Shown one piece after another: positions 1 to 9,574 of a DNA stretch of 64,000 nucleotides (the stretch's first letter is position 1; every line of letters starts with the position of its first letter). The notes under the pieces are model-generated. The model searched no databases and had not been told where the DNA came from. It was given only the letters and a program-made list of their open reading frames with translations. Both the position numbers and the translations under genes were made by a program. The stretch is from CBDCFT01 sp965216365 (lineage in GTDB: Bacteria; Pseudomonadota; Gammaproteobacteria; Arenicellales; CBDCFT01), in assembly GCA_965216365.1 (NCBI GenBank), contig CBDCFT010000024.1, forward strand, positions 10,412-74,411, read 5' to 3'.

Positions 1-1616
1 TGATTAGGCGTGTCAAACTTATCGGCAGCAAACACGGCTGTTTGTGAGTAGGTGTTTTGTGCGTAAGTCAGGGTCTGATTCACCATGGCACTGAGTTCTG
101 CTTGTGTGCGCACCGGGAAGCGCCCTATCGCTACATCCGGTACGTTGTCACCGTCCACATCGGCGTATTGGGCATCGACCGGAGCGAAGTACACGATGTC
201 ATCGGTCTGAGCGTATTGCGTGGGTATAAAGCTGAGCGCACCCAGTCCTAAGTTATCGTGGTAGTCATAGCTGTCGCCGCCTACCAGCAATACATGGGTA
301 GTACCTTTGTTGGTTTGCGCGTAAGCAATGTAGTCGTCAATCGGTTGGGCACCGGGCAGGTAATGACCAAACTGGGCATATACTTGCTCGACATCCACCA
401 CTTCCACACTGTATTGTGCTTGTCGGGCATTGACCAATAAATCCAGCTCGGGGGTTATAAAATCGGGATGCGTAATGATCAGATATTCAGCGGCTGCGGA
501 GGTGATGTCCACCGGGTCGACCGGAATCGTGATCTCGGGACTGGTCATATCGCCCGCTGACGCCACATAAAAGGTGGACTCTCCGTTCGGTTCAACCGCT
601 GCGCCAAAGCGGGCCGTGTAGTTAGTTCCCTGACCGCTCTTTTTTATTTTCTGAATACGTTTAATGCCCCCTGTCGGTGTTTCGCGGTATATCACCACGT
701 TTTTATTCGGCAAACCGGCTACTTCGTATAGCGGCGCATTACCCTTAAATACGAGTGCACCGTCTTTTGCAATAAGTCCCCGAGGATAGGTCACACTATA
801 GTGATCCAGTGTGACCAGATCGGCAAATGCACCGGTATCCGCCGGTAATTTTAAGGTGAGTGTGTTGGTTCCCTCTTGCAAAGCACCAGCGGGTAATGGG
901 CTACTGATGGGGTGATCAACTAATCCATCGAAGTGTTCATCGGCCACCGCTGTGCCATTCCACTCGACCACCAGGTGATGGTCGGGACTCTCCGGTGCCA
1001 CGGTCCAACCCCATACCCCGACATCGAGGGTCGCAGAACCTGCCGTAGGAACATAGTGGTCGATATCCAGTGTCACATCGATCTGCCCTGGTGTCGTCCC
1101 CCAGGCGAAAACATATTGGTCGTACCATGGGTCGCCGTTCGGGGCTGAGGAGCTGTAGGCGTTGTCTTGTTCAATACGCACAGTCTCAAGGTAAGTGTTC
1201 TGCGCGACGCCCGAGGGTACCGGCGCTTTGTTGGTCGGTACTTGGCGCACGCGGGTGTCCGATACACTCAGGGTATAGACATTACTTTGGGTGTACAGCG
1301 TCTCATGCTCTTTACCGATAAACTCGATAATCGTGCCGGGACCCACAAACTTCGGCCCCAATACACGGCGCGCGACATCTTCGCCTTGACTCGACAGGCT
1401 CAATCGGTCTTTGCGCACGCCAGCCAAGTCAACATCCTCTGCCACCAGTTGCTCGTACGTGACCCGATGAAGTCCCGTTTGCTCGACTTGGAAATTGGCC
1501 ACGTCCATGGCGTAAGCAGCGGGAATCATCCAACTCACGGCTGCGATCAACCCACGTTGCCACCACGTTGTGTTGGTCGTAGCAGCTAGGACTTTGTACG
1601 GGCGTATCCAGTACAC
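1..1616 (-). CDS. Secreted C25 (gingipain-type) cysteine peptidase, partial
   Basis: Translating the minus strand gives a frame open from 1616 to the window edge, about 538 residues, so the C-terminus is missing. A GTG at 1616, right after an in-frame TGA, gives a basic n-region (IRPYK), a hydrophobic core and the signal-peptidase-like end IPAAYA before MDVANF. ATG 1529 is an alternative start but would leave little signal peptide. Residues about 410-500 carry the C25 hallmarks THVLLVGGDSYDY and DGDNVPDVAIGRFPVRT. The catalytic His and Cys of the family lie further on, outside the window. It is probably an exported endopeptidase or adhesin-protease. It overlaps the upstream DUF11 gene by 188 bp in another frame, which suggests either a frameshifted fusion or two coupled genes. 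Confidence 0.75.
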   Translation of the reverse strand, partial: MYWIRPYKVLAATTNTTWWQRGLIAAVSWMIPAAYAMDVANFQVEQTGLHRVTYEQLVAEDVDLAGVRKDRLSLSSQGEDVARRVLGPKFVGPGTIIEFIGKEHETLYTQSNVYTLSVSDTRVRQVPTNKAPVPSGVAQNTYLETVRIEQDNAYSSSAPNGDPWYDQYVFAWGTTPGQIDVTLDIDHYVPTAGSATLDVGVWGWTVAPESPDHHLVVEWNGTAVADEHFDGLVDHPISSPLPAGALQEGTNTLTLKLPADTGAFADLVTLDHYSVTYPRGLIAKDGALVFKGNAPLYEVAGLPNKNVVIYRETPTGGIKRIQKIKKSGQGTNYTARFGAAVEPNGESTFYVASAGDMTSPEITIPVDPVDITSAAAEYLIITHPDFITPELDLLVNARQAQYSVEVVDVEQVYAQFGHYLPGAQPIDDYIAYAQTNKGTTHVLLVGGDSYDYHDNLGLGALSFIPTQYAQTDDIVYFAPVDAQYADVDGDNVPDVAIGRFPVRTQAELSAMVNQTLTYAQNTYSQTAVFAADKFDTPN

Positions 1617-4530
1617 TCAATCCCTTGGCACGCTGTTGGCGTTTGTGTTGTTGGCGCATACGTCGCTCTTGCGTATCCATGTGTTGCTCCAGTCGTTGTT
1701 GCCGTTGTTGCATCTTTTGCTGTTTACGCGCTTTGCGTTTGGCCTTCTTGGTGCGATGTTCGGCACGTATCGCATCCCAATCCGTTTGTTGGCGTTTAGC
1801 GCGTTTGGCTCCGTAGCGCTTGCCTAATCGGAACGGTCCGTGCACGGTCTCTTTGCCCTCAATATCGATATCGACGATGGCGAATACCCCGCCCTTAACA
1901 CCAATGGCGTCAAATGCGTAGTGTTGTACGGTCACCGAGTTGATGACTTTCGAGGGGATCACGTCAGGGTTCAGTTTCACCCAACCCGTTTTGCGACCCC
2001 GTGCATATAAGTCAAACCCTACATTGCCCGTCTCCATCGAGGTGCTCCACTCGATGTGCACATCGCCCGGATTCACACCCTCACTCACTTCAAATGACGC
2101 TAACGTGATGGGGTTGGTGACGACGTCATCGGATGTATCACCTGAATCGCCCGGATCAGTGTAGTCTACTGTCAGTTCGCTATCGGCAGTGACACACAGA
2201 ATTGCGTCTGTGGTGTTCGGCGGGCTGCACTCTGCACCACCGATTTGTAGTGGAATTCCACCCGGCAATTCGAATACACCCGTGTTTGGCCCAGTCTCTG
2301 TTAAAGTGACCGTAACCGTGTCGCCAGTAACTGAATCGGTAATGGTAACTTGTATGGTTTCAGCCACATTTGGATCGGTATTGTTGTCTTGATCCGTCAC
2401 CTGCGGGTAAGCGGTATTGTCACCGCCAGGCACATCATATTCGGTCACCGGATTCCCGGCCGCATCGGTAAATTCGGTTTCGCTCCAGCTACGTACTTCA
2501 AACGGATCTTCGATGACGGTGGTACCGGAAGCGTCTTGCGCCGCTTTAGTAGCAGCCGGTGTGGTGCCATCAGGCACAACAACCCCTGTCCAATTGCCAT
2601 AGGCAAAATTCGGATCGGTAGTATCGAGTCCGTCCGCTACCGCGTAAGCACTTTGCAGATTACCACTGGCATCGGTGGTAACGGTCTCGGTAAAGACGAG
2701 ATTGCCATGGCCGTCATAATAGGCGACGGTAAAACTGGTGTTGGCCGGAAAGCCAGGACCACCGACAAAGAATTCTTCTTCGGCGTTGCCGGTATCGTTG
2801 GGATCCCGGTAGTACACATTGTCTTCGGTCGTATAGCTGTTATCGGTAAATGAGTCCAGCGATGGAACAAAGTTCGTCGCCGTATCCACCTCCGGTGTTG
2901 GCAAACCGGTGGCATCGACCGTGGCGGTATTAATCAACTCACCACTGGTACTGGCATCCACTGTCACGTCAAAAGTCACGGTCATGGTCTCGCCCGGGAG
3001 CAAATCAAACCCATCAGCAGCGGTAACCAGATTCGGCGGAGCGCCGGCAGGTTCGGTGACGGGTGCGCGGGGTGTATCGTAGGTGATGGTGAAAGTACTG
3101 CTGGTCACCGTATTGTCATCACCAGCAACGCCGTTGAACCCGTCGTCCCAGACAAACTGATACACACCTTCGGCTGGACCGCCAAAGGGACTCGGACCAC
3201 GGGTTTCGTTAAAACCGCCTGGGCCATTTCCGCCGAAACTGCCTGCTGCCAAGGAAAAAGCAACCCCGCTGGGATAGGTGGCATCCAACGATATGTCACT
3301 CAGCCAATCGGCGGAACTTCCCTGTACATTAAACGCATAACTAGTAAGCGTCGATCCAGCGGGGATTTGTCCCGTGGTATCAAACGACTGGGTCAATCCA
3401 CCGGGATCGAAAGTATTCGGCCCAAGGTTAGGCGAAGTGAACGTTCCGCTTCCCGCCTCAGGGTGTGTGACCATACTGGAACCGGATACGTAGGTGACAC
3501 CTGCCGGCAAAGTATCGGTCACTATTACGTCTGCGGCAATGGACGTCCCCGTGTTTTCCACTTCAATGGTGTAGGAAATGGTATCGCCGGGTTGGACGGC
3601 GCCACTGGGACTCGACGTTTTATCGATGGTCAATTGCGGTGGTGGATCAACAACACATATTCTAAAGTCCGGCACAGTGACCAGATGACTATCACTCACA
3701 CCGGTACCGCCCTCGTTTGTCGCATCGACTGGACCATTTTGATAAATAATGCTAAATGTATCCAAAGGTTGACCGGTGGATGCCGTAACAATTCCGGCTG
3801 CGTCGGTCGGCCCCAAATTTCCATTCACACCGGTTACAACAATGGCTGCCGCTGTTTGGCCGGTGATAGTTAAATTAGACCCACCCACCAAGTTAACGGG
3901 AACATTACTACCACCACTCGATCCTGTAAAAGTAACCTGGTCTTGGAATGAGTCGCCCGGCTCAACTGTTGGTTGGAATCCAAATCCGACATCGTCAATG
4001 TCGCCTACAGTAAGGCTATTAATATAGGTGGGCTTAGAAAATGTAAAATCGAAAGTCACTGTATCCGTCGAGTTGAGTGACTTCATGTGCGCTGTTAACT
4101 GACCGGGTCCGAAAAACCCGTTTGTCTGGGTAAATCCAAAATTTGTTGGGCAATCCGGATCGTTTGGCCAATTCGTCGGATCCGGTACAAGATTGTTATC
4201 GCAGTTCATCGCGTTTGGATCTTGGAGTGTTAATGTCACGTCCACTGTCGCGGGATTACCTGCCGTATCCGTGTAGTTCAGTGTATAGGTTTGCGAATCA
4301 CCCGTATTTTGATTGGACGGCAGCCATTCGTTACCGGAACCCGGACTGGTTGACCACATGAAGGTGGCATCGGCTGAACCGGCGGGGCAGGTTTGCGCAA
4401 ATGTGGGAGAGGAACCAAAAGCCAACCATAGCGTACCCGCAATGAAAAACTTGCGGAAATAACCGCCAAACAACCTGCCACCACCCACGGTTTGCTGGCG
4501 ACCAACAGCCCTATTATTCAAAACAATCAT
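1429..4530 (-). CDS. Large secreted DUF11 repeat protein
   Basis: About 1033 residues. I start at ATG 4530 because GGGAGAG lies 7 bases upstream; the in-frame ATG 4569 would put that ribosome site inside the gene. A basic N-terminus, a hydrophobic segment and TFA-QTC form a signal peptide. Residues about 300-370 contain a DUF11 domain (VQPGDTISYTIEVENTG, TLPAGVTYVSG), followed by further beta-sandwich-like stretches rich in Asp, Thr and Gly. Near the C-terminus is a VHIEWSTSMETGNVGFDLYAR module, as often seen before C25 peptidases, and then a highly basic, Gln-rich tail. The last 60 or so residues lie in the overlap with the C25 frame and look non-coding, so a frameshift near 1600-1620 may have extended this frame. 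Probably a surface or adhesion protein. Confidence 0.8.
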   Translation of the reverse strand: MIVLNNRAVGRQQTVGGGRLFGGYFRKFFIAGTLWLAFGSSPTFAQTCPAGSADATFMWSTSPGSGNEWLPSNQNTGDSQTYTLNYTDTAGNPATVDVTLTLQDPNAMNCDNNLVPDPTNWPNDPDCPTNFGFTQTNGFFGPGQLTAHMKSLNSTDTVTFDFTFSKPTYINSLTVGDIDDVGFGFQPTVEPGDSFQDQVTFTGSSGGSNVPVNLVGGSNLTITGQTAAAIVVTGVNGNLGPTDAAGIVTASTGQPLDTFSIIYQNGPVDATNEGGTGVSDSHLVTVPDFRICVVDPPPQLTIDKTSSPSGAVQPGDTISYTIEVENTGTSIAADVIVTDTLPAGVTYVSGSSMVTHPEAGSGTFTSPNLGPNTFDPGGLTQSFDTTGQIPAGSTLTSYAFNVQGSSADWLSDISLDATYPSGVAFSLAAGSFGGNGPGGFNETRGPSPFGGPAEGVYQFVWDDGFNGVAGDDNTVTSSTFTITYDTPRAPVTEPAGAPPNLVTAADGFDLLPGETMTVTFDVTVDASTSGELINTATVDATGLPTPEVDTATNFVPSLDSFTDNSYTTEDNVYYRDPNDTGNAEEEFFVGGPGFPANTSFTVAYYDGHGNLVFTETVTTDASGNLQSAYAVADGLDTTDPNFAYGNWTGVVVPDGTTPAATKAAQDASGTTVIEDPFEVRSWSETEFTDAAGNPVTEYDVPGGDNTAYPQVTDQDNNTDPNVAETIQVTITDSVTGDTVTVTLTETGPNTGVFELPGGIPLQIGGAECSPPNTTDAILCVTADSELTVDYTDPGDSGDTSDDVVTNPITLASFEVSEGVNPGDVHIEWSTSMETGNVGFDLYARGRKTGWVKLNPDVIPSKVINSVTVQHYAFDAIGVKGGVFAIVDIDIEGKETVHGPFRLGKRYGAKRAKRQQTDWDAIRAEHRTKKAKRKARKQQKMQQRQQRLEQHMDTQERRMRQQHKRQQRAKGLSVLDTPVQSPSCYDQHNVVATWVDRSRELDDSRCLRHGRGQFPSRANGTSSGHVRATGGRGC

Positions 4531-4825
4531 CTGGTTTCTCTCCCGTTGAAACTCACCAAAACTGCCCATTTACAAACGGGTAGTATTGTAACAGCCCTAA
4601 GATTTGAAATTACATTGTAAAAACAACTTGTTAACAATTGTTTTGATTTGGATTGCGCATGTTTGCTGATTGGCGACAACACCTGTTCATACGTTGAACA
4701 CTGTTGTTTAATTGGCTCGACTCGAGGTCAAAACGATGGCTTTGCGATGCCTATTCTCTACCGCGCACACCGCGTGACAATAAAGAAGTTTTGCTGTGAT
4801 TCATCCGTGGTTGCAGTCCTTTATC

Positions 4826-5509
4826 TTACTGGATCAATGGGAGGATCATCGCTCCAAATTTTTGTGGGTTTATTCGGCTCGTGTTGAATACACAGTGATA
4901 GCAAGTTGGATCATCGATGTCCGACTGAAAATGATCATGCAAAAGCTGTGTCCGCGAACGATCCATGTCTTTCAACAATCGCTTCGCATCGGCTTCTTTC
5001 AGCGAATGCGCGTCCATCAGCCAGTGCAGACGATCATTTTGTGGTGCGATCAGGCGTACGTGGATGCCGTGGGTCAATTCGCTGGCTGCCTGCGAACTGC
5101 CGCCCCCAATAATAACGACCTTACCGACTCCCGCCAACGAACGCATGACTTTAGCAACACGCTTAACCTGTTCGTCTTGGGGTACTCGATGAGAGAAAAA
5201 GCTGCCGATAAACTCTTCGATTTGCGTGCGGTATTCTTTAGTCAATAAATCGTCAGTAGAACGCGATAATTTTTCGTCATCGACTATTTGTTGACACAGC
5301 GCACGGTCAAAAATCTGCCAGCCGGCATATTTATCTTTATCCGGCTGGGTTGCCAGCTCTTTTAACAATGCGTCTGCATAAGCGTGCGCATCAATTCCCG
5401 CCTGACGTGAGATCGTCACGAAAGGCAGATTGCTCATGCGGACAGTCCTGCCGTCTTCCCGTCCAGTCATTCCCGCGAGATAATGTTCTACTTCAGTCAG
5501 TGCGGTCAT
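4826..5509 (-). CDS. Cytidylate kinase-like family protein
   Basis: A 227-residue protein of the cytidylate-kinase-like (Cytidylate_kin2) group. The segment FVTISRQAGIDAHAYADALLKEL takes the place of the usual nucleotide-kinase P-loop, and VVIIGGGSSQAASELTHGIHVRLIAP matches the family's central strand region. A GGGGA ribosome site precedes ATG 5509. No signal peptide or membrane segment is visible, so it is cytoplasmic. Members often sit near stress genes and their substrate is unproven; here it lies 44 bp downstream of hsp20 on the same strand, so the two may be cotranscribed. It is not the housekeeping Cmk, which has a canonical GxxGxGK loop. Confidence 0.75.
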   Translation of the reverse strand: MTALTEVEHYLAGMTGREDGRTVRMSNLPFVTISRQAGIDAHAYADALLKELATQPDKDKYAGWQIFDRALCQQIVDDEKLSRSTDDLLTKEYRTQIEEFIGSFFSHRVPQDEQVKRVAKVMRSLAGVGKVVIIGGGSSQAASELTHGIHVRLIAPQNDRLHWLMDAHSLKEADAKRLLKDMDRSRTQLLHDHFQSDIDDPTCYHCVFNTSRINPQKFGAMILPLIQ

Positions 5510-5553
5510 TTTTTATCCCCATTTATCTTGTCGTTAGAGTCTTTGCGTTAAGG

Positions 5554-6042
5554 TTAGTCACCCAGGACCTGAATTCGTCGAGCTTTTGGTTTGGCGCTTT
5601 GCGAGCGCGGCAAACGTACTTTTAGAACGCCTTTGTCATACTTGGCGGTGATCTTTGAGGTATTAACATCGGATGGAACCTGAAACGAACGCTGAAAACG
5701 GCCGTAAAATCGTTCGCGCAAAAAATAGTCTTTGCCGTCTTCTTCACGTTCTTCTTTTTTCTCACCCTTTAACATCAACACATCATCGGCTATCGATACA
5801 TCGATATCTTTTTCATCCATGCCGGGCAAGTCGATTGTAATCTCGTATGCAGTTTTACTCTCCGATGCGTCGGTATCCAGTGAACGGAACGCCGCGCTGA
5901 TACGATGAATAGGATCAAGACGTGACCAAGCATTGGAAAAGCGATCAAATACATTTTCAATTTCTCCACGTAGCGCGGTCACCGGATGAAATCCGGATAG
6001 TTTGTCATCGTGTCGGATCGGAACCTGGTTTGTTTTCGCCAT
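5554..6042 (-). CDS. Hsp20 / alpha-crystallin family small heat-shock protein
   Basis: 162 residues from ATG 6042 (MAKTNQVP); an upstream TTG at 6087 would add 15 unlikely residues. The alpha-crystallin domain spans roughly residues 55-150: YEITIDLPGMDEKDIDVSI, then LKGEKKEEREEDGKDYFLRER, and the classic GVLKVRLPR near the C-terminus. This family forms oligomeric ATP-independent holdases that trap unfolding proteins in the cytoplasm. A TTTGAC-GGAA-GTCAAA inverted repeat at 6104-6119 lies about 60 bases upstream and could be a regulatory site; I see no clear sigma-32 promoter. The gene is followed by the cytidylate-kinase-like gene on the same strand. Confidence 0.9.
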   Translation of the reverse strand: MAKTNQVPIRHDDKLSGFHPVTALRGEIENVFDRFSNAWSRLDPIHRISAAFRSLDTDASESKTAYEITIDLPGMDEKDIDVSIADDVLMLKGEKKEEREEDGKDYFLRERFYGRFQRSFQVPSDVNTSKITAKYDKGVLKVRLPRSQSAKPKARRIQVLGD

Positions 6043-6125
6043 TGTTTTGCACCCGAAGTTTGAATGATTTATGCCAAATGTATACAAACCATTCGTTTCG
6101 GAGTTTGACGGAAGTCAAAAACTGA

Positions 6126-6340
6126 TTAAAACATTCCCCTCCCCCTAATCCCCTCCCATTGGGAGGGGGACCAAACTTCCTTCCTCGTTATCAGGCAAAA
6201 ATCAGGATGCAGGCACTGTTGTCCCTTCCCCCTTGGAAAGGTTGGGAAGGGAGTGGCGAGAATAGTCTTATGAAACCGTTCGTCATTTGCCCTCTTCCCG
6301 CCAGGGGAGAGGGTGTTATGGTGCGATTCACTAACTCTCA
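6126..6340. repeat. GC-rich palindromic intergenic repeats
   Basis: The 418-bp gap between hsp20 and the ABC exporter holds three pyrimidine/purine palindromes: CCCTCCC-ATT-GGGAGGG at about 6150-6168, TCCCTTCCCCC with GGGAAGGGA at about 6224-6253, and CCTCTTCCC with GGGGAGAGGG at about 6290-6312. Such short dispersed elements are common between genes in gammaproteobacteria. Similar sequences recur at 55198-55362. Small open frames across this stretch are products of the low-complexity sequence, not genes. Confidence 0.65.
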
Positions 6341-6460
6341 TAAAACCAATTGCTGATCGCTAATATCGGAACGCTGCAAGTAACTTTAACACGAATCATT
6401 GTTACTACAGTCTAATCTGGTAAATTGACGGCTTGTTATTAATACAATCACCGCTACGGG

Positions 6461-7201
6461 ATGATGCTAGGCGAAGCCAGTGCAAAAATCGAAACGACCA
6501 ACACAGTCTTTGCCACCAAAGGTCTGACGAAAGTCTATGACATGGGCGAAGTGCAAGTGCATGCGTTGCGTGGCATCGACATGGAATTGTATGCCGGTGA
6601 GTTAGTCGTATTTTTAGGCGCATCCGGTAGTGGCAAGTCGACCTTGCTGAATATTCTTGGCGGTCTGGATACAGCTACAGATGGCACCGTTATGTATCAC
6701 GATAACGAACTCACCCAGGCAACGGATAAAGAACTCACCCAGTACCGGCGCGACCATGTGGGTTTTGTATTTCAGTTTTATAATTTAATACCGAGTCTAA
6801 CCGCGCGCGAAAACGTTGCTATCGTAACCGAGATTGCGCGCTCGCCTATGAGTCCTGACGATGCGTTGAAAATGGTCGAGCTGGGTGATCGTATGGATCA
6901 CTTTCCGGCGCAGTTATCCGGCGGTCAACAACAACGCGTTGCTATTGCACGGGCTATAGCCAAGCGGCCATCGGTTTTGTTGTGCGATGAACCCACAGGC
7001 GCATTGGATTCAACCACAGGCATCGTGGTGTTGGAAGCCATCGACCGGGTTAATCGTGAACTCAATACGACGACCGCCGTGATTACACACAATGCCGACA
7101 TCGCATCGATGGCTGATCGAATTATTTATCTAAGCGATGGTTTGATTTCAAATATCGAAATCAATGAAACCAAAGTCTCGCCAAAGGACTTGCACTGGTA
7201 A
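6461..7201 (+). CDS. ABC transporter ATP-binding protein (LolD/MacB type)
   Basis: A 246-residue ATPase. Walker A is GASGSGKST at residues 53-61, the Q-loop is FQFYN near 104-108, the ABC signature LSGGQQQR is at 152-159, Walker B VLLCDE is at 172-177, and the switch His is near 210. The sequence resembles the LolD/MacB/DevA branch that powers type VII (mechanotransmission) ABC systems. It is followed 3 bp later by the FtsX-like permease and then by an HlyD adaptor, so the three proteins form one exporter complex. The start is one of two adjacent ATGs (6461 or 6464); no strong ribosome site is visible. Confidence 0.93.
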   Translation: MMLGEASAKIETTNTVFATKGLTKVYDMGEVQVHALRGIDMELYAGELVVFLGASGSGKSTLLNILGGLDTATDGTVMYHDNELTQATDKELTQYRRDHVGFVFQFYNLIPSLTARENVAIVTEIARSPMSPDDALKMVELGDRMDHFPAQLSGGQQQRVAIARAIAKRPSVLLCDEPTGALDSTTGIVVLEAIDRVNRELNTTTAVITHNADIASMADRIIYLSDGLISNIEINETKVSPKDLHW

Positions 7202-7204
7202 ACC

Positions 7205-9568
7205 ATGCTCGCCATCAATCGCAAATTACTGCGCGACTTTTGGCATTTAAGAAGTCAGGCCTTTGCGATAACTCTAGTCATCGCCAGCGGCATTGCAACC
7301 TACCTCCTGTCGTTAACAACGCTGGATTCGCTCAAACTTACGCAGGCGGTTTATTATCAGGATTACGCATTCGCCGATGTTTTTGTTTCGTTAAAACGCG
7401 CGCCAAACGACGTTATCGCACGTATCGCCGGCATTCCCGGTGTAGATAAAGTTCAATCCCGAGTCGTTGGTGGCGCCAACGTCGATGTCGAAGGTTTCAG
7501 CGATCCCGTGGTCGGCCAACTGGTGTCCATACCCGACAACGGTCAACCCGAACTCAATCAACTTTACCTGCGCCGCGGACGCTTGATTAGCAATGGACGC
7601 GAAGATGAAGTGGTGTTGAGCGATGTTTTCGCGAACGCGCACAACTTAAAACTCGACGATCAAATCAGCGCCGTGATTAACGGACGCGGTCGCAAGCTGC
7701 GCATCGTCGGCATCGCACTGACACCGGAATACATCTACGAACTCGGCCCCGGCATGCTGTTTCCCGACAACCAACGTTTCGGCGTGATGTGGATGGCACG
7801 CACACCGCTGGGCAAAGCCTTTGACATGGACGGCGCTTTTAATGACCTTGCGCTAACTGTCACGGCGGACGCAAGACTCGATGACATCATCGAACGCATC
7901 GACAACATTCTTGAGCCTTATGGCGGTCTCGGCGCCTACAGCTTTGAAGATCAAATGTCCTATGACTATTTGACGGAAGAATTCAAGATGCTGAAAAACA
8001 TGGCGGTGATGTTTCCGCTCATCTTTTTGAGCGTATCGACTTTCTTGTTAAACGTCGTTATTACGCGACTAATCAGCACCCAGCGCGAACAAGTGGCTGC
8101 TTTAAAAGCATTCGGTTACAGCAACTTCGACGTCGGTGTTCATTTTTTGAAACTGGTGCTGTTGATTTCGACACCCGGGATCATCGTTGGATTGGCGTTA
8201 GGCACCTGGCTGGGCCACGGCATGAGTGAGTTGTACATGGATTTTTATCGCTTTCCATTTCTAAAATACCGGCTGGAAACATGGATTGCCGTTTCCGCCG
8301 TCTTTATCAGTGTCAGTGCCGCAACCATAGGCACCCTGCATGCTGTGCGGCGCGCGTCGCAACTGCCGCCGGCTGAAGCCATGCGGCCGGAACCGCCCGC
8401 CAATTACCGTGAAACACTGATCGAAAAGATGGGATTTCAAAACTGGTTTTCACAACCGACGCGCATGATCGCACGGCATCTGGAACGCAAACCTGTTAAA
8501 TCCCTGCTCACAGTGACCGGCATCGCATTGGCCTGCGCCATCATGATGGTAGGTTCTTTTCAGGAAGACGCTGTGGATTACATGATGAATGTGCAATACG
8601 GCCTCGCCACGCGCGATGACCTGACTGTTACGTTTAGCGAACCGACATCGAAACGTGCCATGTACGATTTACTTAGCATGGAAGGTATGCGTTACGGCGA
8701 ACCTTTTCGCGCTGTTCCCGTTCGCCTGCGTTCTGGTCATCGCAATTACCGCACTGCCATACAGGGCTTGGAAGCGGACAGCAGCTTGAAACGCATACTC
8801 GATACAAACTTGCAACCGCAACACCTGCCGCCGGATGGTATCGTGCTCACCGACCGGTTAGCGCAGGTGCTTGGCGTCGCCATCGGTGAACGTATTACGG
8901 TCGAAGTATTGGAGGGCAATCAACCCATACGCGAAACGTTCGTCGCGGGCCTGGTGAATGAATATGTCGGGTTGTCGGCTTACATGCGACGCGATGCGCT
9001 CAATCGTTTGATGCGTGAAGGCGAAGCCATCTCAGGTGTGCTGCTCGCCGCCGACCCGCAACATATGCACAACATATTTGCCGAACTCAAAGAAATGCCG
9101 CGTGTTGCCGGCACCACCGCGCGACAAAATGCGATTAAGAATTTTTACGATAATTTTGCCGAAACATTGCTTGTTTTCACCTTTATCAACACCTTGTTGG
9201 CCGGCAGCGTCGCATTCGGCGTCGTGTATAACAGCGCGCGCATCGCCGTTGCAGAACGCGGCCGGGAACTCGCGAGCTTGCGTGTGCTGGGTTTCACCCG
9301 GGGCGAGATTTCCTACATCATGCTGGGCGAGCTTACGGTGCTGACGCTGGCCGCAATACCCCTCGGACTCTTGATTGGCCGCGGACTGTGTGCCTACATC
9401 GCCAGCAATCTGCAAACCGACTTGTACCGCGTGCCTTTGATAACAGAACCCAGCACGTATGCATTCGCCGCTACCGTCGTCCTGGTGTCGGCTTTATTAT
9501 CGGGATTAATTGTACGCGGCAGACTCGATCATTTAGACCTGGTCGCCGTTTTAAAAACCAAGGAGTAA
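7205..9568 (+). CDS. FtsX-like ABC transporter permease
   Basis: 787 residues with two FtsX-type halves. A first membrane segment lies at about residues 16-37, followed by a large periplasmic MacB_PCD-like region and three hydrophobic segments between about 265 and 385. A second unit begins near residue 430 (SLLTVTGIALACAIMMVG), with another periplasmic part and terminal helices at about 655-775. The conserved AERGRELASLRVLGF coupling-type motif lies near residue 680, and QREQVAALKAFGYS is its counterpart in the first half. This inner-membrane subunit would transmit ATPase movement to the periplasm. It starts 3 bp after the ATPase gene and ends 6 bp before the adaptor gene, a tight operon. 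The substrate cannot be told from sequence. Confidence 0.92.
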   Translation: MLAINRKLLRDFWHLRSQAFAITLVIASGIATYLLSLTTLDSLKLTQAVYYQDYAFADVFVSLKRAPNDVIARIAGIPGVDKVQSRVVGGANVDVEGFSDPVVGQLVSIPDNGQPELNQLYLRRGRLISNGREDEVVLSDVFANAHNLKLDDQISAVINGRGRKLRIVGIALTPEYIYELGPGMLFPDNQRFGVMWMARTPLGKAFDMDGAFNDLALTVTADARLDDIIERIDNILEPYGGLGAYSFEDQMSYDYLTEEFKMLKNMAVMFPLIFLSVSTFLLNVVITRLISTQREQVAALKAFGYSNFDVGVHFLKLVLLISTPGIIVGLALGTWLGHGMSELYMDFYRFPFLKYRLETWIAVSAVFISVSAATIGTLHAVRRASQLPPAEAMRPEPPANYRETLIEKMGFQNWFSQPTRMIARHLERKPVKSLLTVTGIALACAIMMVGSFQEDAVDYMMNVQYGLATRDDLTVTFSEPTSKRAMYDLLSMEGMRYGEPFRAVPVRLRSGHRNYRTAIQGLEADSSLKRILDTNLQPQHLPPDGIVLTDRLAQVLGVAIGERITVEVLEGNQPIRETFVAGLVNEYVGLSAYMRRDALNRLMREGEAISGVLLAADPQHMHNIFAELKEMPRVAGTTARQNAIKNFYDNFAETLLVFTFINTLLAGSVAFGVVYNSARIAVAERGRELASLRVLGFTRGEISYIMLGELTVLTLAAIPLGLLIGRGLCAYIASNLQTDLYRVPLITEPSTYAFAATVVLVSALLSGLIVRGRLDHLDLVAVLKTKE

Positions 9569-9574
9569 TTCGAT

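Noticed and set aside
1429..1616. Last 60 residues of the DUF11 frame as a genuine domain
   Set aside because: The composition is non-coding-like and the C25 frame on the same strand is convincing there.
2350..3873. Several plus-strand frames of 60-168 residues inside the DUF11 gene
   Set aside because: The DUF11 protein's minus-strand repeats explain the openness; the plus frames show low-complexity text without motifs.
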